Positions 57,330 to 64,000 of a stretch of 64,000 bases of DNA are shown one piece after another (the first letter of the stretch is position 1; the number at the start of each line of letters is the position of its first letter). The translations under genes were made by a program, and so were the position numbers. The notes under the pieces were generated by a model. The model saw only the letters and a list, made by a program, of their open reading frames with translations. It was not told the origin of the DNA and made no database searches. The stretch is from Citrobacter tructae (lineage in GTDB: Bacteria; Pseudomonadota; Gammaproteobacteria; Enterobacterales; Enterobacteriaceae): the NCBI RefSeq assembly GCF_004684345.1, contig NZ_CP038469.1:1178001-1242000 (forward strand), in the 5' to 3' direction.

Positions 57330-58449
57330 ACCTCGAAAACACAACGTGACCATTCCCGGATTGTCATGTTTCCTGGATTCGAGGACCAACAGGGTGTACT
57401 GGAGGTATAAGCACCCTGTAACTGGTAAATTTCATGGTTTGGGAACAGATGAGCAAGTTGCTAAAGAAATAGCTGTCGAAGCAAATAGCCGGCTCGCAGA
57501 AAGACAAATGCGGCACACATTTAAAATCAGAGAAGAAATCAATAAACGGTGTGGGCTGGCTACAACGGTAAGCGAATGGATTGTTCGGTACCGAAAGCTT
57601 CAGGATCAGCGCTACGAAACTGGAGAGATAAAACTCAATACGCTTAAGCAGAAAAACGCCCCGCTTAACGCTTTTGAAAGCCATCTTGGCATGCAGGCAA
57701 TCGACAGTATAACGGTTAAGGATATAGTTGGGATCCTCGAGGACTACAAGAATAAAGGCCAACTACGGATGGCACAAATTGTACGCAAGGTGCTGTCGGA
57801 TGTTTTTAAAGAAGCACAGCAGGTAGGAGAAGTGCCGGCGGGATTTAATCCAGCTGAGTCTACAAAAAAACCGCAGGTTCGTGTCTCGAGACAACGACTG
57901 ACGTTCGAAGAATGGCTGATGATCTATCAGGCAGCCGACAAAGATAATTACTTTCTGCAGAAAGGGATGCTGCTGGCCATCATTACAGGTCAACGATTGG
58001 CCGATATTTGTAATATGAAATTTTCAGATATCAGAGATGGTCACCTCTTCGTTGAACAAAGTAAGACAGGTGCAAAAATCGCGATACCTGTAATGTTACG
58101 TTGTGACAAACTCAATATTTCTCTTGAGGACGTGATCACCCAGTGTCGGGACAGAATACTTAGCCCATATTTACTCCACCACCACCACGACAAAGGGAAA
58201 GGCAAAAGAGGTGGAATGGTCAAACCAGCATCTCTAACTGGTGCGTTCAGAAAAGCACGTGACTCAGTTGACTACGACTGGTCAAGCAAAGGTGCTCCCC
58301 CTTCTTTCCATGAGCAACGTTCTTTGGCTGAAAGGATATTCAGGGAGCAAGGTATCGACACACAAATTTTGTTGGGCCATAGCAGTAAAGTAATGACCGA
58401 TCACTACAACGATACGCGTGGAAAAGAATGGAAAAAACTGGTCATTTGA
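57322..58449 (+). CDS. int: Lambda-type tyrosine integrase for the ompW site
   Basis: This 375-residue recombinase starts MARPRKHNVTIPGLSCFLDS, the arm-binding domain. A core-binding helical domain spans about 75-180. The catalytic domain has Arg in TGQRLADICNMKFSDI, Lys in EQSKTGAKIAIPV, HEQR in PSFHEQRSLAERI, His in LLGHSSKVMTDHYND and the Tyr of DHYND. It ends 34 bases before attR. A nearly identical C-terminal piece lies beside attL at 6005, a relic of an earlier related element. Confidence 0.95.
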   Translation: MARPRKHNVTIPGLSCFLDSRTNRVYWRYKHPVTGKFHGLGTDEQVAKEIAVEANSRLAERQMRHTFKIREEINKRCGLATTVSEWIVRYRKLQDQRYETGEIKLNTLKQKNAPLNAFESHLGMQAIDSITVKDIVGILEDYKNKGQLRMAQIVRKVLSDVFKEAQQVGEVPAGFNPAESTKKPQVRVSRQRLTFEEWLMIYQAADKDNYFLQKGMLLAIITGQRLADICNMKFSDIRDGHLFVEQSKTGAKIAIPVMLRCDKLNISLEDVITQCRDRILSPYLLHHHHDKGKGKRGGMVKPASLTGAFRKARDSVDYDWSSKGAPPSFHEQRSLAERIFREQGIDTQILLGHSSKVMTDHYNDTRGKEWKKLVI

Positions 58450-58483
58450 TGACCAGTTTTGCAGAAGAGTTTTGCAGGGGTTT

Positions 58484-58613
58484 TGCAGAAGAACTTAAAA
58501 ACGATAACCCGCAGAGAACATAAACACCCACGGATCGAGGCGTACACTGTCGTGCTGCTGCGCGCCAGCCAGTTTATAGCTCGCGGTGGTGTCAATATCC
58601 ATGTACCACACCG
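58484..58613. repeat. attR: 130-bp repeat inside the ompW 3' end
   Basis: It is identical to 6242-6371. It overlaps the last 119 bases of the ompW frame and 11 bases beyond the stop. Three TTTTGCAG repeats (58457, 58470, 58481) lie immediately to its left and may be integrase binding sites. Confidence 0.92.
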
Positions 58614-59133
58614 ACATGTTGATCAACCAGTCGCGGTTGATGAGATAGTCCATCCCCACCTGTCCCGCCGCACCCCAGGAGTCTTTCAGGCTCAGGTCAG
58701 ATAATCCGGTTTCTTTGCCCTTATCGTTAAATCCTTCGTCAAAGAACGTTGTGTAGTTCACGCCGACGCCAACGTAAGGACGCAGTTTGCTACTGGAGTC
58801 ACCAAAGTACCACTGCGCCATAAGTGTTGGCGGTAAGTGGTGAACGGTCGCAATATCACCGGTGGTTGACGTGCCGATTTTATGACGAAATGGCGTTGCT
58901 GCCAGTAATTCAACACCAATATTGTCAGTCGCCATATAGGTGAATGTCAGCCCCAGCTGTGTGTTATTGCTGACATCAAAACCACCCAAACTTCCCAAGG
59001 TACCGCCCGCGCCTTCCGTCGGCCTTACTGTCGCAGAACCTGCGCGGATAAAGAACTCTCCAGCTTCATGCGCAAATGCGTTCCCGGAAAGTAGAGTTGT
59101 TAAAGCCAATGCTGCCACTGTTAATTTTTTCAT
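58495..59133 (-). CDS. ompW: Outer-membrane protein OmpW
   Basis: This 212-residue eight-stranded beta-barrel starts MKKLTVAALALTTLLSGNAF with a signal peptide cleaved after AFA, before HEAGEFFIRAGSATVRPTEG. It ends MFSAGYRF with C-terminal Phe as recognised by the BAM machinery. It is close to E. coli OmpW, which is known as the colicin S4 receptor and a small hydrophobic channel. The gene is intact despite prophage insertion. It is the prophage target and its last 119 bases lie in the att repeat. Confidence 0.96.
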   Translation of the reverse strand: MKKLTVAALALTTLLSGNAFAHEAGEFFIRAGSATVRPTEGAGGTLGSLGGFDVSNNTQLGLTFTYMATDNIGVELLAATPFRHKIGTSTTGDIATVHHLPPTLMAQWYFGDSSSKLRPYVGVGVNYTTFFDEGFNDKGKETGLSDLSLKDSWGAAGQVGMDYLINRDWLINMSVWYMDIDTTASYKLAGAQQHDSVRLDPWVFMFSAGYRF

Positions 59134-59528
59134 GTCCGCTCCATCGTTATGGTTATAAAAGCGAAACGAATATACCTACAATGGAGTAATAAATGATCTA
59201 ACACAGATCACATTAAGGTCTGTAATTTAACATTTATTGATCCAGATTAAGTTAGAACTTGCATTCAAAATCCTGGTTAACTTAATTCAGATCAATTTTG
59301 ATATATTTCCACCTCGCAAGCATATTCCCCACCGATGGTAACTGGCGTATTGACCCCATGGTGTACACAGAACAATCAGCGTTCTTGCATAACGCTGAAG
59401 TCATAGCCAAAAATTACCAGCGCTTTACAAAGATATGCTTTTCCATACACCTCGCGATGCTGCCACTGTAGAGTTATCCAGGGTACAATTGCCCGCAAAT
59501 GAACACCTGCAAAACTCAAGGAGAGTGC
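59134..59528. other. Divergent ompW-yciC promoter region
   Basis: These are about 395 bases without a gene. AT-rich sequence at 59180-59310 contains several GATCA/TGATC-like half sites (TGATCTAACACAGATCACAT). These resemble CRP/FNR-type sites expected for ompW, which is oxygen-regulated in E. coli. I assign no exact site. Confidence 0.4.
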
Positions 59529-60272
59529 ATGTCAATCACGGCGAAGTCCGTTTACCGTGACACGGGAAACTTTTTCCGTAATCAATTCATTACCATCTTG
59601 CTGGTATCGCTGTTGTGCGCGTTTATCACAGTGGTGTTAGGGCATGCTTTTTCCCCCAGCGACGCGCAGATTGCGCAACTCAGTGAAGGGGATCAGATAA
59701 CCAACAGCGTGGGACTTTTCGATCTGGTACAAAACATGACGCCAGAACAGCAGCAAATCCTGCTACGCGCATCTGCGGCATCGACGTTTTCTGGACTTAT
59801 TGGCAATGCTATCCTCGCAGGCGGCATTATACTTATGATTCAGTTAATTTCGGCAGGCCATCGGGTTAGCGCGCTGCGGGCGATTGGCGCCAGTGCGCCG
59901 GTATTGCCTAAGCTGTTTATTCTGATTTTTCTGACTACCCTGCTGGTGCAAATCGGTATTATGCTGGTCGTTGTTCCCGGTATTCTGTTGGCCATTCTGC
60001 TGTCGCTTGCGCCAGTGATGATGGTTCAGGACAAAATGGGGGTCTTTGTTGCGATGTGCAACAGTATGCGTCTGGCGTGGTCTAATATGCGACTGGTTGC
60101 GCCCGCGGTGATCGGTTGGCTGCTGGCAAAGACATCACTGTTGCTGTTAGCACCCACTTTTGCAGTATTAACGCCGAACGTTGGTGCGGTAGTGGCGAAT
60201 ACGCTGAGCAATATGATTTCGGCCGTCTTGCTGATCTATTTGTTCCGCCTGTATATGCTGATTCGCCAATAA
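59529..60272 (+). CDS. yciC: Inner-membrane protein YciC
   Basis: The start at MSITAKSVYRDTGNFFRNQF gives 247 residues, the E. coli length; AAGGAGAGTGC precedes the ATG, and the frame open from 59499 is not used. It has six hydrophobic segments (TILLVSLLCAFITVVLGHAF, IIQLISAGH, FLTTLLVQIGIMLVVV). It belongs to UPF0259; its function is unknown. It is transcribed away from ompW and followed by yciB. Confidence 0.95.
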   Translation: MSITAKSVYRDTGNFFRNQFITILLVSLLCAFITVVLGHAFSPSDAQIAQLSEGDQITNSVGLFDLVQNMTPEQQQILLRASAASTFSGLIGNAILAGGIILMIQLISAGHRVSALRAIGASAPVLPKLFILIFLTTLLVQIGIMLVVVPGILLAILLSLAPVMMVQDKMGVFVAMCNSMRLAWSNMRLVAPAVIGWLLAKTSLLLLAPTFAVLTPNVGAVVANTLSNMISAVLLIYLFRLYMLIRQ

Positions 60273-60281
60273 ACCCTGTAT

Positions 60282-60312
60282 GCATCCCGGCCACTCGGTC
60301 GATGCTTTTTTG
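60282..60312 (+). terminator. Hairpin with U-tract between yciC and yciB
   Basis: GCATCCCGGCC-ACTC-GGTCGATGC has an imperfect stem and is followed by TTTTTTG. It may partly terminate yciC transcripts. Confidence 0.5.
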
Positions 60313-60328
60313 ATTACGGAATCGAAGA

Positions 60329-60868
60329 ATGAAGCAGTTTCTTGATTTTTTACCGCTGGTTGTCTTTTTCGCTTTTTATAAGCTTTATGACATCTATGCG
60401 GCGACCTCAGCACTCATTGTCGCGACGGCCGTGGTGTTGATTTACAGCTGGGTTCGCTATCGCAAGGTCGAGAAGATGGCGTTGATCACCTTTATTCTGG
60501 TGGCCGTATTTGGCGGTCTGACCATTTTCTTCCACAACGATGAATTCATTAAGTGGAAGGTAACGGTGATTTATGGACTGTTTGCGGGTGCATTACTGGT
60601 AAGCCAATGGGTGATGAAAAAGCCGCTGATTCAGCGCATGTTAGGCAAAGAGCTGACGCTGCCGCAACCTGTGTGGTCGAAACTGAACCTGGCTTGGGCC
60701 GTCTTTTTCATCCTGTGCGGCCTGGCGAATATCTACATCGCGTTTTGGCTGCCGCAAAATATCTGGGTTAACTTCAAAGTGTTCGGCTTAACCGCCCTGA
60801 CGCTGGTCTTCACGCTGCTGAGCGGAGTTTATATATACCGCCATCTCCCTCAGGAAGATAAATCGTAA
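60329..60868 (+). CDS. yciB: Inner-membrane septation protein YciB (IspZ)
   Basis: This 179-residue protein starts MKQFLDFLPLVVFFAFYKLY and has five membrane helices, as the E. coli protein of the same length. It contains WKVTVIYGLFAGALLVSQWV. It is associated with cell-envelope synthesis and septation in E. coli and Shigella. It is 56 bases after yciC. Confidence 0.95.
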   Translation: MKQFLDFLPLVVFFAFYKLYDIYAATSALIVATAVVLIYSWVRYRKVEKMALITFILVAVFGGLTIFFHNDEFIKWKVTVIYGLFAGALLVSQWVMKKPLIQRMLGKELTLPQPVWSKLNLAWAVFFILCGLANIYIAFWLPQNIWVNFKVFGLTALTLVFTLLSGVYIYRHLPQEDKS

Positions 60869-61022
60869 TGACCGTTCGCCAGATCTCCGGATCTGGCGAA
60901 ATTTTATCCCACTGCGTTCCCCTCTCCCCTCAACACCGCATTGCACGCCGTATCCCCTCTGTTCTCAGCCCACAAATTCTAGTAGCATCCGCCTGTAATC
61001 TTTCTCTACAGTCGGTTCTACA

Positions 61023-61424
61023 ATGACAACAACGAATAACACCCCTCAGGGTGAGCTGGTTTTACGTACTCTGGCCATGCCTGCCGATACCAATGCTAAC
61101 GGCGATATTTTTGGCGGTTGGCTGATGTCACAGATGGATATTGGTGGCGCTATTCAAGCCAAAGAAATCGCACACGGTCGTGTAGTAACGGTGCGAGTGG
61201 AAGGAATGAGTTTTTTACGTCCGGTTGCCGTGGGTGACGTGGTTTGTTGCTATGCGCGTTGTGTAAAACGTGGCACCACGTCAATTAGCATCAATATTGA
61301 AGTCTGGGTTAAGAAAGTGGCATCGGAGCCCATTGGGCAACGCTATAAGGCCACCGAAGCACTATTTATCTACGTGGCTGTCGATAAAGACGGCAAACCC
61401 CGTCCGATCCCCGCATCAGCCTGA
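61023..61424 (+). CDS. yciA: Acyl-CoA thioesterase YciA
   Basis: The 133-residue hotdog-fold enzyme starts MTTTNNTPQGELVLRTLAMP. Conserved residues include ADTNANGDIFGGWLMSQMDI, with the catalytic Asp in GDIFGGWL, and VEGMSFLRPVAVGDVVCCYA. It hydrolyses many acyl-CoAs. It converges with tonB. The preceding 150 bases have no gene. Confidence 0.95.
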   Translation: MTTTNNTPQGELVLRTLAMPADTNANGDIFGGWLMSQMDIGGAIQAKEIAHGRVVTVRVEGMSFLRPVAVGDVVCCYARCVKRGTTSISINIEVWVKKVASEPIGQRYKATEALFIYVAVDKDGKPRPIPASA

Positions 61425-61467
61425 TAAGCCGCGTTAACGTCGCTATCAGACCATCAACATAATAATT

Positions 61468-61499
61468 GCCGGATGGCGGCGTTCCGTCTCATCCGGCTT
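61468..61499. repeat. REP element / bidirectional terminator between yciA and tonB
   Basis: GCCGGATGGCGGCG-TTCCGTCT-CATCCGGC is the palindromic REP sequence of enterobacteria. It lies between the convergent yciA and tonB genes and probably protects both mRNA ends. Confidence 0.8.
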
Positions 61500-61504
61500 A
61501 CTTC

Positions 61505-62221
61505 TTACTCGATCTGCGTCGTACCGTTCAGACGAAAGACAATGTTCACCACCAGTCCGGAACCGGGTTTTCCCGCCTCGTAACGCCATCTGCGCATGGC
61601 ATTCTTCACTTCACGTTCAAACATGTTGGCAGGTTGTGCGGAAAGCACCTCCACATTCTCAACCCGACCATCTGACGTCACGTCAAATTTCACTTTCACA
61701 CGACCTTCAATACGCAGCGCCTGCGCACGTGCCGGGTACTGTGGCTGATTACGACTCAGCGCACGTGGGCCAGCAGGCGCGCTCACGGTCGGCTTGCTGG
61801 TCGCTGGTGCGGTACTGGTAGTCGGACGCGCAGGGGCAGAGTTTTCAACCGGTGCGGCCGGACGCGACTCAACCGGTTTAACGTCACGCTTCGGTTGCTC
61901 CTGCACCTTCTTAACCGGTTTAGGCTTTGGTTTTGGCTTCGGCTTCGGTTTCTCAATGACAACCGGCGCCTCTTTTGGCGGCTCAGGAATCGGTTCGGGT
62001 TCCGGTTCAGGCTCCACAACGGGCTCCGGCGGCGGCTGAACGACCTGCGGGGGTTCAAGGTCAGCAGGTGCGACCATCGTGATAGAAATCGGCTGCGCGG
62101 GCGCAGGCAGTTCAATAACCTGATGTACCGAGGTATACAGCAGCCCTGCCACTACAGCACCATGAATGCCGACGGAAAGTAACGTCGACCAGGGAAAGCG
62201 ACGAGGTAAATCAAGGGTCAT
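61505..62221 (-). CDS. tonB: TonB, energy transducer to outer-membrane receptors
   Basis: Starting at MTLDLPRRFPWSTLLSVGIH gives 238 residues (239 in E. coli); MTSMTLDL, three codons longer, is also used in some annotations. It has an N-terminal anchor with the ExbB-contact Ser-His face, a Pro/Glu-Lys spacer (EPEPEPEPIPEPPKEA, KPKPKPKPKPKPVKK) and a C-terminal domain with YPARAQALRIEGRVKVKFDV. It drives siderophore, B12, phage and colicin uptake, including that of TonB-box colicins like the prophage one. Confidence 0.95.
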   Translation of the reverse strand: MTLDLPRRFPWSTLLSVGIHGAVVAGLLYTSVHQVIELPAPAQPISITMVAPADLEPPQVVQPPPEPVVEPEPEPEPIPEPPKEAPVVIEKPKPKPKPKPKPVKKVQEQPKRDVKPVESRPAAPVENSAPARPTTSTAPATSKPTVSAPAGPRALSRNQPQYPARAQALRIEGRVKVKFDVTSDGRVENVEVLSAQPANMFEREVKNAMRRWRYEAGKPGSGLVVNIVFRLNGTTQIE

Positions 62222-62260
62222 TGAAGTCATAATCGTTTCAGTTAAAAAACCAGGCCCTGA

Positions 62261-62290
62261 TTTTAAATGCAAATAGCAATCATATTCAAT
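62261..62290. promoter_or_regulatory. tonB promoter region with Fur-like site
   Basis: On the minus strand ATTGAATATGATTGCTATTT continues into TGCATTTAAAA, as I remember the E. coli tonB promoter and Fur site. It is about 40-70 bases before the tonB start and near the divergent yciI region. Confidence 0.6.
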
Positions 62291-62444
62291 AAGCCCATGG
62301 CAGTATGCGCATTTAAAACGCGATTTTATGATAATAAACCATTACCAAAGTATGGGCTTAACAAATCAGTTATCTTTCCGTTGCAGTTATTAGGCCTTTC
62401 CAATAACGTAATTAACGACTTTTACCGTTCAAGGAGCGCTTCCC

Positions 62445-62741
62445 GTGCTGTACGTTATTTATGCTCAAGATATCGCCGACTCTCTCGAAAAACGTCTTTC
62501 GGTGCGCCCAGCGCATCTGGCACGTCTGCAATTGCTTCATGACGAAGGACGTTTGTTGACCGCAGGCCCTATGCCCGCAGTAGATAGCAACGACCCGGGC
62601 GCGGCAGGATTTACCGGTTCAACCGTGATTGCCGAATTTGAATCGCTGGAAGCAGCACAGGCGTGGGCAGAAGCTGACCCGTATGTGGCGGCAGGCGTTT
62701 ACGCGCATGTTTCAGTAAAACCGTATAAGAAAGTATTTTAA
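62445..62741 (+). CDS. yciI: YciI family protein
   Basis: The 98-residue protein starts from GTG at 62445 (MLYVIYAQDIADSLEKRLSV) with AAGGAG 9 bases upstream. RPAHLARLQLLHDEGRLLTA and AGPMPA-VDSND with His and Asp residues form the small ferredoxin-like YCII domain. It is nearly identical to E. coli YciI. The cellular role is unknown. Confidence 0.95.
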   Translation: MLYVIYAQDIADSLEKRLSVRPAHLARLQLLHDEGRLLTAGPMPAVDSNDPGAAGFTGSTVIAEFESLEAAQAWAEADPYVAAGVYAHVSVKPYKKVF

Positions 62742-62766
62742 TAAACAGAACGAACAAGCAAACATT

Positions 62767-62791
62767 GGGCACCGCCAGCGGTGCCCTTTTT
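62767..62791. terminator. Terminator after yciI
   Basis: GGGCACCGC-CA-GCGGTGCCC then TTTTT. A strong 9-bp GC stem between yciI and the end of convergent yciY. Confidence 0.88.
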
Positions 62792-62793
62792 GA

Positions 62794-62967
62794 TCAGATG
62801 CCGTGGATTGCAAACAGCAACGAGTTACGTTGATGATTGAGAATGCACTTTCTGATGGTGTGGATGCGCATATTTCGGCGCGATTGTCCTTCAAGCCAAC
62901 GCGCTTTACGGCGGCTAGCCTGACGCTGCATCCGCCAGCGCCCCACTTCCGTTCTACTACGCTTCAT
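62794..62967 (-). CDS. yciY: YciY, small basic protein
   Basis: The 57-residue protein starts MKRSRTEVGRWRMQRQASRR and ends LLFAIHGI. It is highly Arg-rich and almost the same as E. coli YciY. The start is the internal ATG giving 57 residues; the frame opens 21 bases earlier. Its role is unknown. It lies between yciI and clsA, directly after the yciI terminator. Confidence 0.88.
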   Translation of the reverse strand: MKRSRTEVGRWRMQRQASRRKARWLEGQSRRNMRIHTIRKCILNHQRNSLLFAIHGI

Positions 62968-63109
62968 GTTAACTACTCTTACAGTCACAGAGCGGACATT
63001 ATACCGCCAGACCGAAGGCAGACCAGTAGTTTTCCCGTGTTTTTATTTGCCAGATGACTCCTGATGCGTAAACTCTTAACAATACGCTTTCAAAAGGATT
63101 TTTAAATTT

Positions 63110-64000
63110 ATGACAACCTTCTACACCGTGGTGAGTTGGCTGGTCATTCTGGGATACTGGGTACTCATAGCTGGCGTAACATTACGCATTCTGATGAAGC
63201 GACGCGCAGTGCCCTCCGCAATGGCCTGGCTTTTGATCATCTATATTCTGCCATTGGTCGGGATCATTGCTTATCTGTCCTTTGGTGAACTCCACCTGGG
63301 TAAACGCCGCGCCGAACGAGCCAGAGCTATGTGGCCCTCTACGGCCAAGTGGCTGAACGACCTGAAAGCCTGTAAGCATATTTTTGCTCAGGAGAACAGC
63401 AGCGTCGCCTCTTCTCTCTTTAAGCTGTGCGAACGTCGGCAGGGCATTGGCGGCGTAAAGGGGAATCAACTTCAGTTGCTGACCAGCTCCGATGATGTGA
63501 TGCAGGCGCTGATTCGCGACATTCAACTGGCGCGACATAACATTGAGATGGTGTTTTATATCTGGCAGCCGGGTGGTATGGCCGATCAAGTTGCTGAGTC
63601 ATTAATGGCCGCAGCGCGACGCGGTATTCACTGTCGTTTGATGCTGGATTCTGCGGGTAGCGTGGCATTCTTCCGCAGCCCGTGGGCCGCGATGATGCGT
63701 AATGCAGGCATTGAAGTCGTCGAGGCGCTGAAAGTTAACTTAATGCGTGTCTTCTTGCGCCGTATGGACCTGCGCCAGCACCGTAAGATGATAATGATCG
63801 ACAATTACATAGCCTACACCGGCAGTATGAACATGGTTGATCCACGTTTCTTTAAACAAGATTCCGGCGTCGGACAATGGGTCGATCTGATGGCGAGAAT
63901 GGAAGGTCCGGTCGCCACCGCCATGGGGATTGTCTATTCCTGCGACTGGGAAATTGAGACCGGTAAGCGGATTTTACCGCCGCCTCCGGACGTCAATATT
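63110..64000 (+). CDS. clsA: Cardiolipin synthase A, 5' part
   Basis: The gene runs off the window at residue 297 of about 486. It starts MTTFYTVVSWLVILGYWVLI with two N-terminal membrane helices, then the first phospholipase D half with DLRQHRKMIMIDNYIAYTGS (HxKx4D) and GSMNMVDPRFF. It joins two phosphatidylglycerols into cardiolipin. Upstream the E. coli neighbour kch is absent; yciY is divergent. Confidence 0.95.
   Translation, partial: MTTFYTVVSWLVILGYWVLIAGVTLRILMKRRAVPSAMAWLLIIYILPLVGIIAYLSFGELHLGKRRAERARAMWPSTAKWLNDLKACKHIFAQENSSVASSLFKLCERRQGIGGVKGNQLQLLTSSDDVMQALIRDIQLARHNIEMVFYIWQPGGMADQVAESLMAAARRGIHCRLMLDSAGSVAFFRSPWAAMMRNAGIEVVEALKVNLMRVFLRRMDLRQHRKMIMIDNYIAYTGSMNMVDPRFFKQDSGVGQWVDLMARMEGPVATAMGIVYSCDWEIETGKRILPPPPDVNI

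Larger units (their letters stand above)
6242..58613. mobile_element. HK97/lambda-like siphophage prophage in ompW, about 52.4 kb
   Basis: The prophage is bounded by 130-bp direct repeats and contains integrase, excisionase, immunity, replication, Q, lysis, head, tail and fibre genes with no essential class obviously missing. Order from the right: int, xis, recE-like, Rrf2, repressor, ydaS/ydaT, O, P, Q, lysis, terminase, portal, protease, capsid, tail, cargo. Cargo lies in four places: the left arm, the terminase-lysis gap, between Q and the holin, and in the early region (colicin). Head and lambda-like tail genes all look intact, so the phage may be inducible. Confidence 0.93.

Overview
The window comes from an enterobacterial chromosome. 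The right flank (58.5-64 kb) carries the conserved block ompW, yciC, yciB, yciA, tonB, yciI, yciY, clsA in the Escherichia/Salmonella/Citrobacter order. The proteins are close to E. coli's but differ at many positions, and kch, which lies between yciI and clsA in E. coli K-12, is absent. A Citrobacter-like or other close relative of Escherichia fits best; this is from remembered sequences, not a search.

About 52 kb of the window is one apparently complete HK97/lambda-like siphophage prophage (6242-58613). It sits in the 3' end of ompW and is bounded by a 130-bp direct repeat. Integrase and excisionase lie at its right end. The immunity region (53.1 kb) has a short CI-like repressor facing a Cro/YdaS-YdaT pair. 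Early genes run leftward (O/DnaT-like and P-like replication genes, RusA, DUF968, antiterminator Q), then lysis genes (pinholin-like, SAR endolysin, Rz/Rz1), HK97-type head genes, and lambda-type tail genes V, G/GT, H, M, L, K, I, J, stf and tfa. Left of the tail fibre is a 10-kb cargo arm: a YedK/SRAP protein, two HNH_2 proteins, a HEPN-like protein, membrane and unknown proteins, a UmuD'-like protein, DinI and an HtrL-family protein, with a repeated spacer between some of the cassettes.

The most interesting content is cargo controlled by host stress regulators. (1) A two-gene membrane protein/DUF4868-like pair resembling the Kiwa defence system (kwaA, kwaB; 42.5-43.9 kb) lies between Q and the lysis genes on the opposite strand, directly behind a perfect LexA box. 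(2) A pore-forming colicin with a probable TonB box and a convergent E1-type immunity gene (47.9-49.6 kb) has two abutting LexA-like boxes and a near-perfect Fur box upstream. (3) A cytochrome b561 gene in the late region has a perfect 7-1-7 Fur box. (4) Two DinI-like genes and a UmuD'-like gene lie at further LexA boxes. The repressor has no visible autoprotease domain, so SOS induction of this phage may use a LexA-controlled antirepressor.

The first 6.2 kb belongs to an older element at the same site. It holds a cold-shock protein end, small phage-like ORFs, a decayed tail-fibre assembly gene, an IS3-family remnant, a complete arsRDABC operon, and the C-terminal end of an integrase nearly identical to the intact one at 58 kb. 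This suggests tandem integration at ompW followed by deletion.
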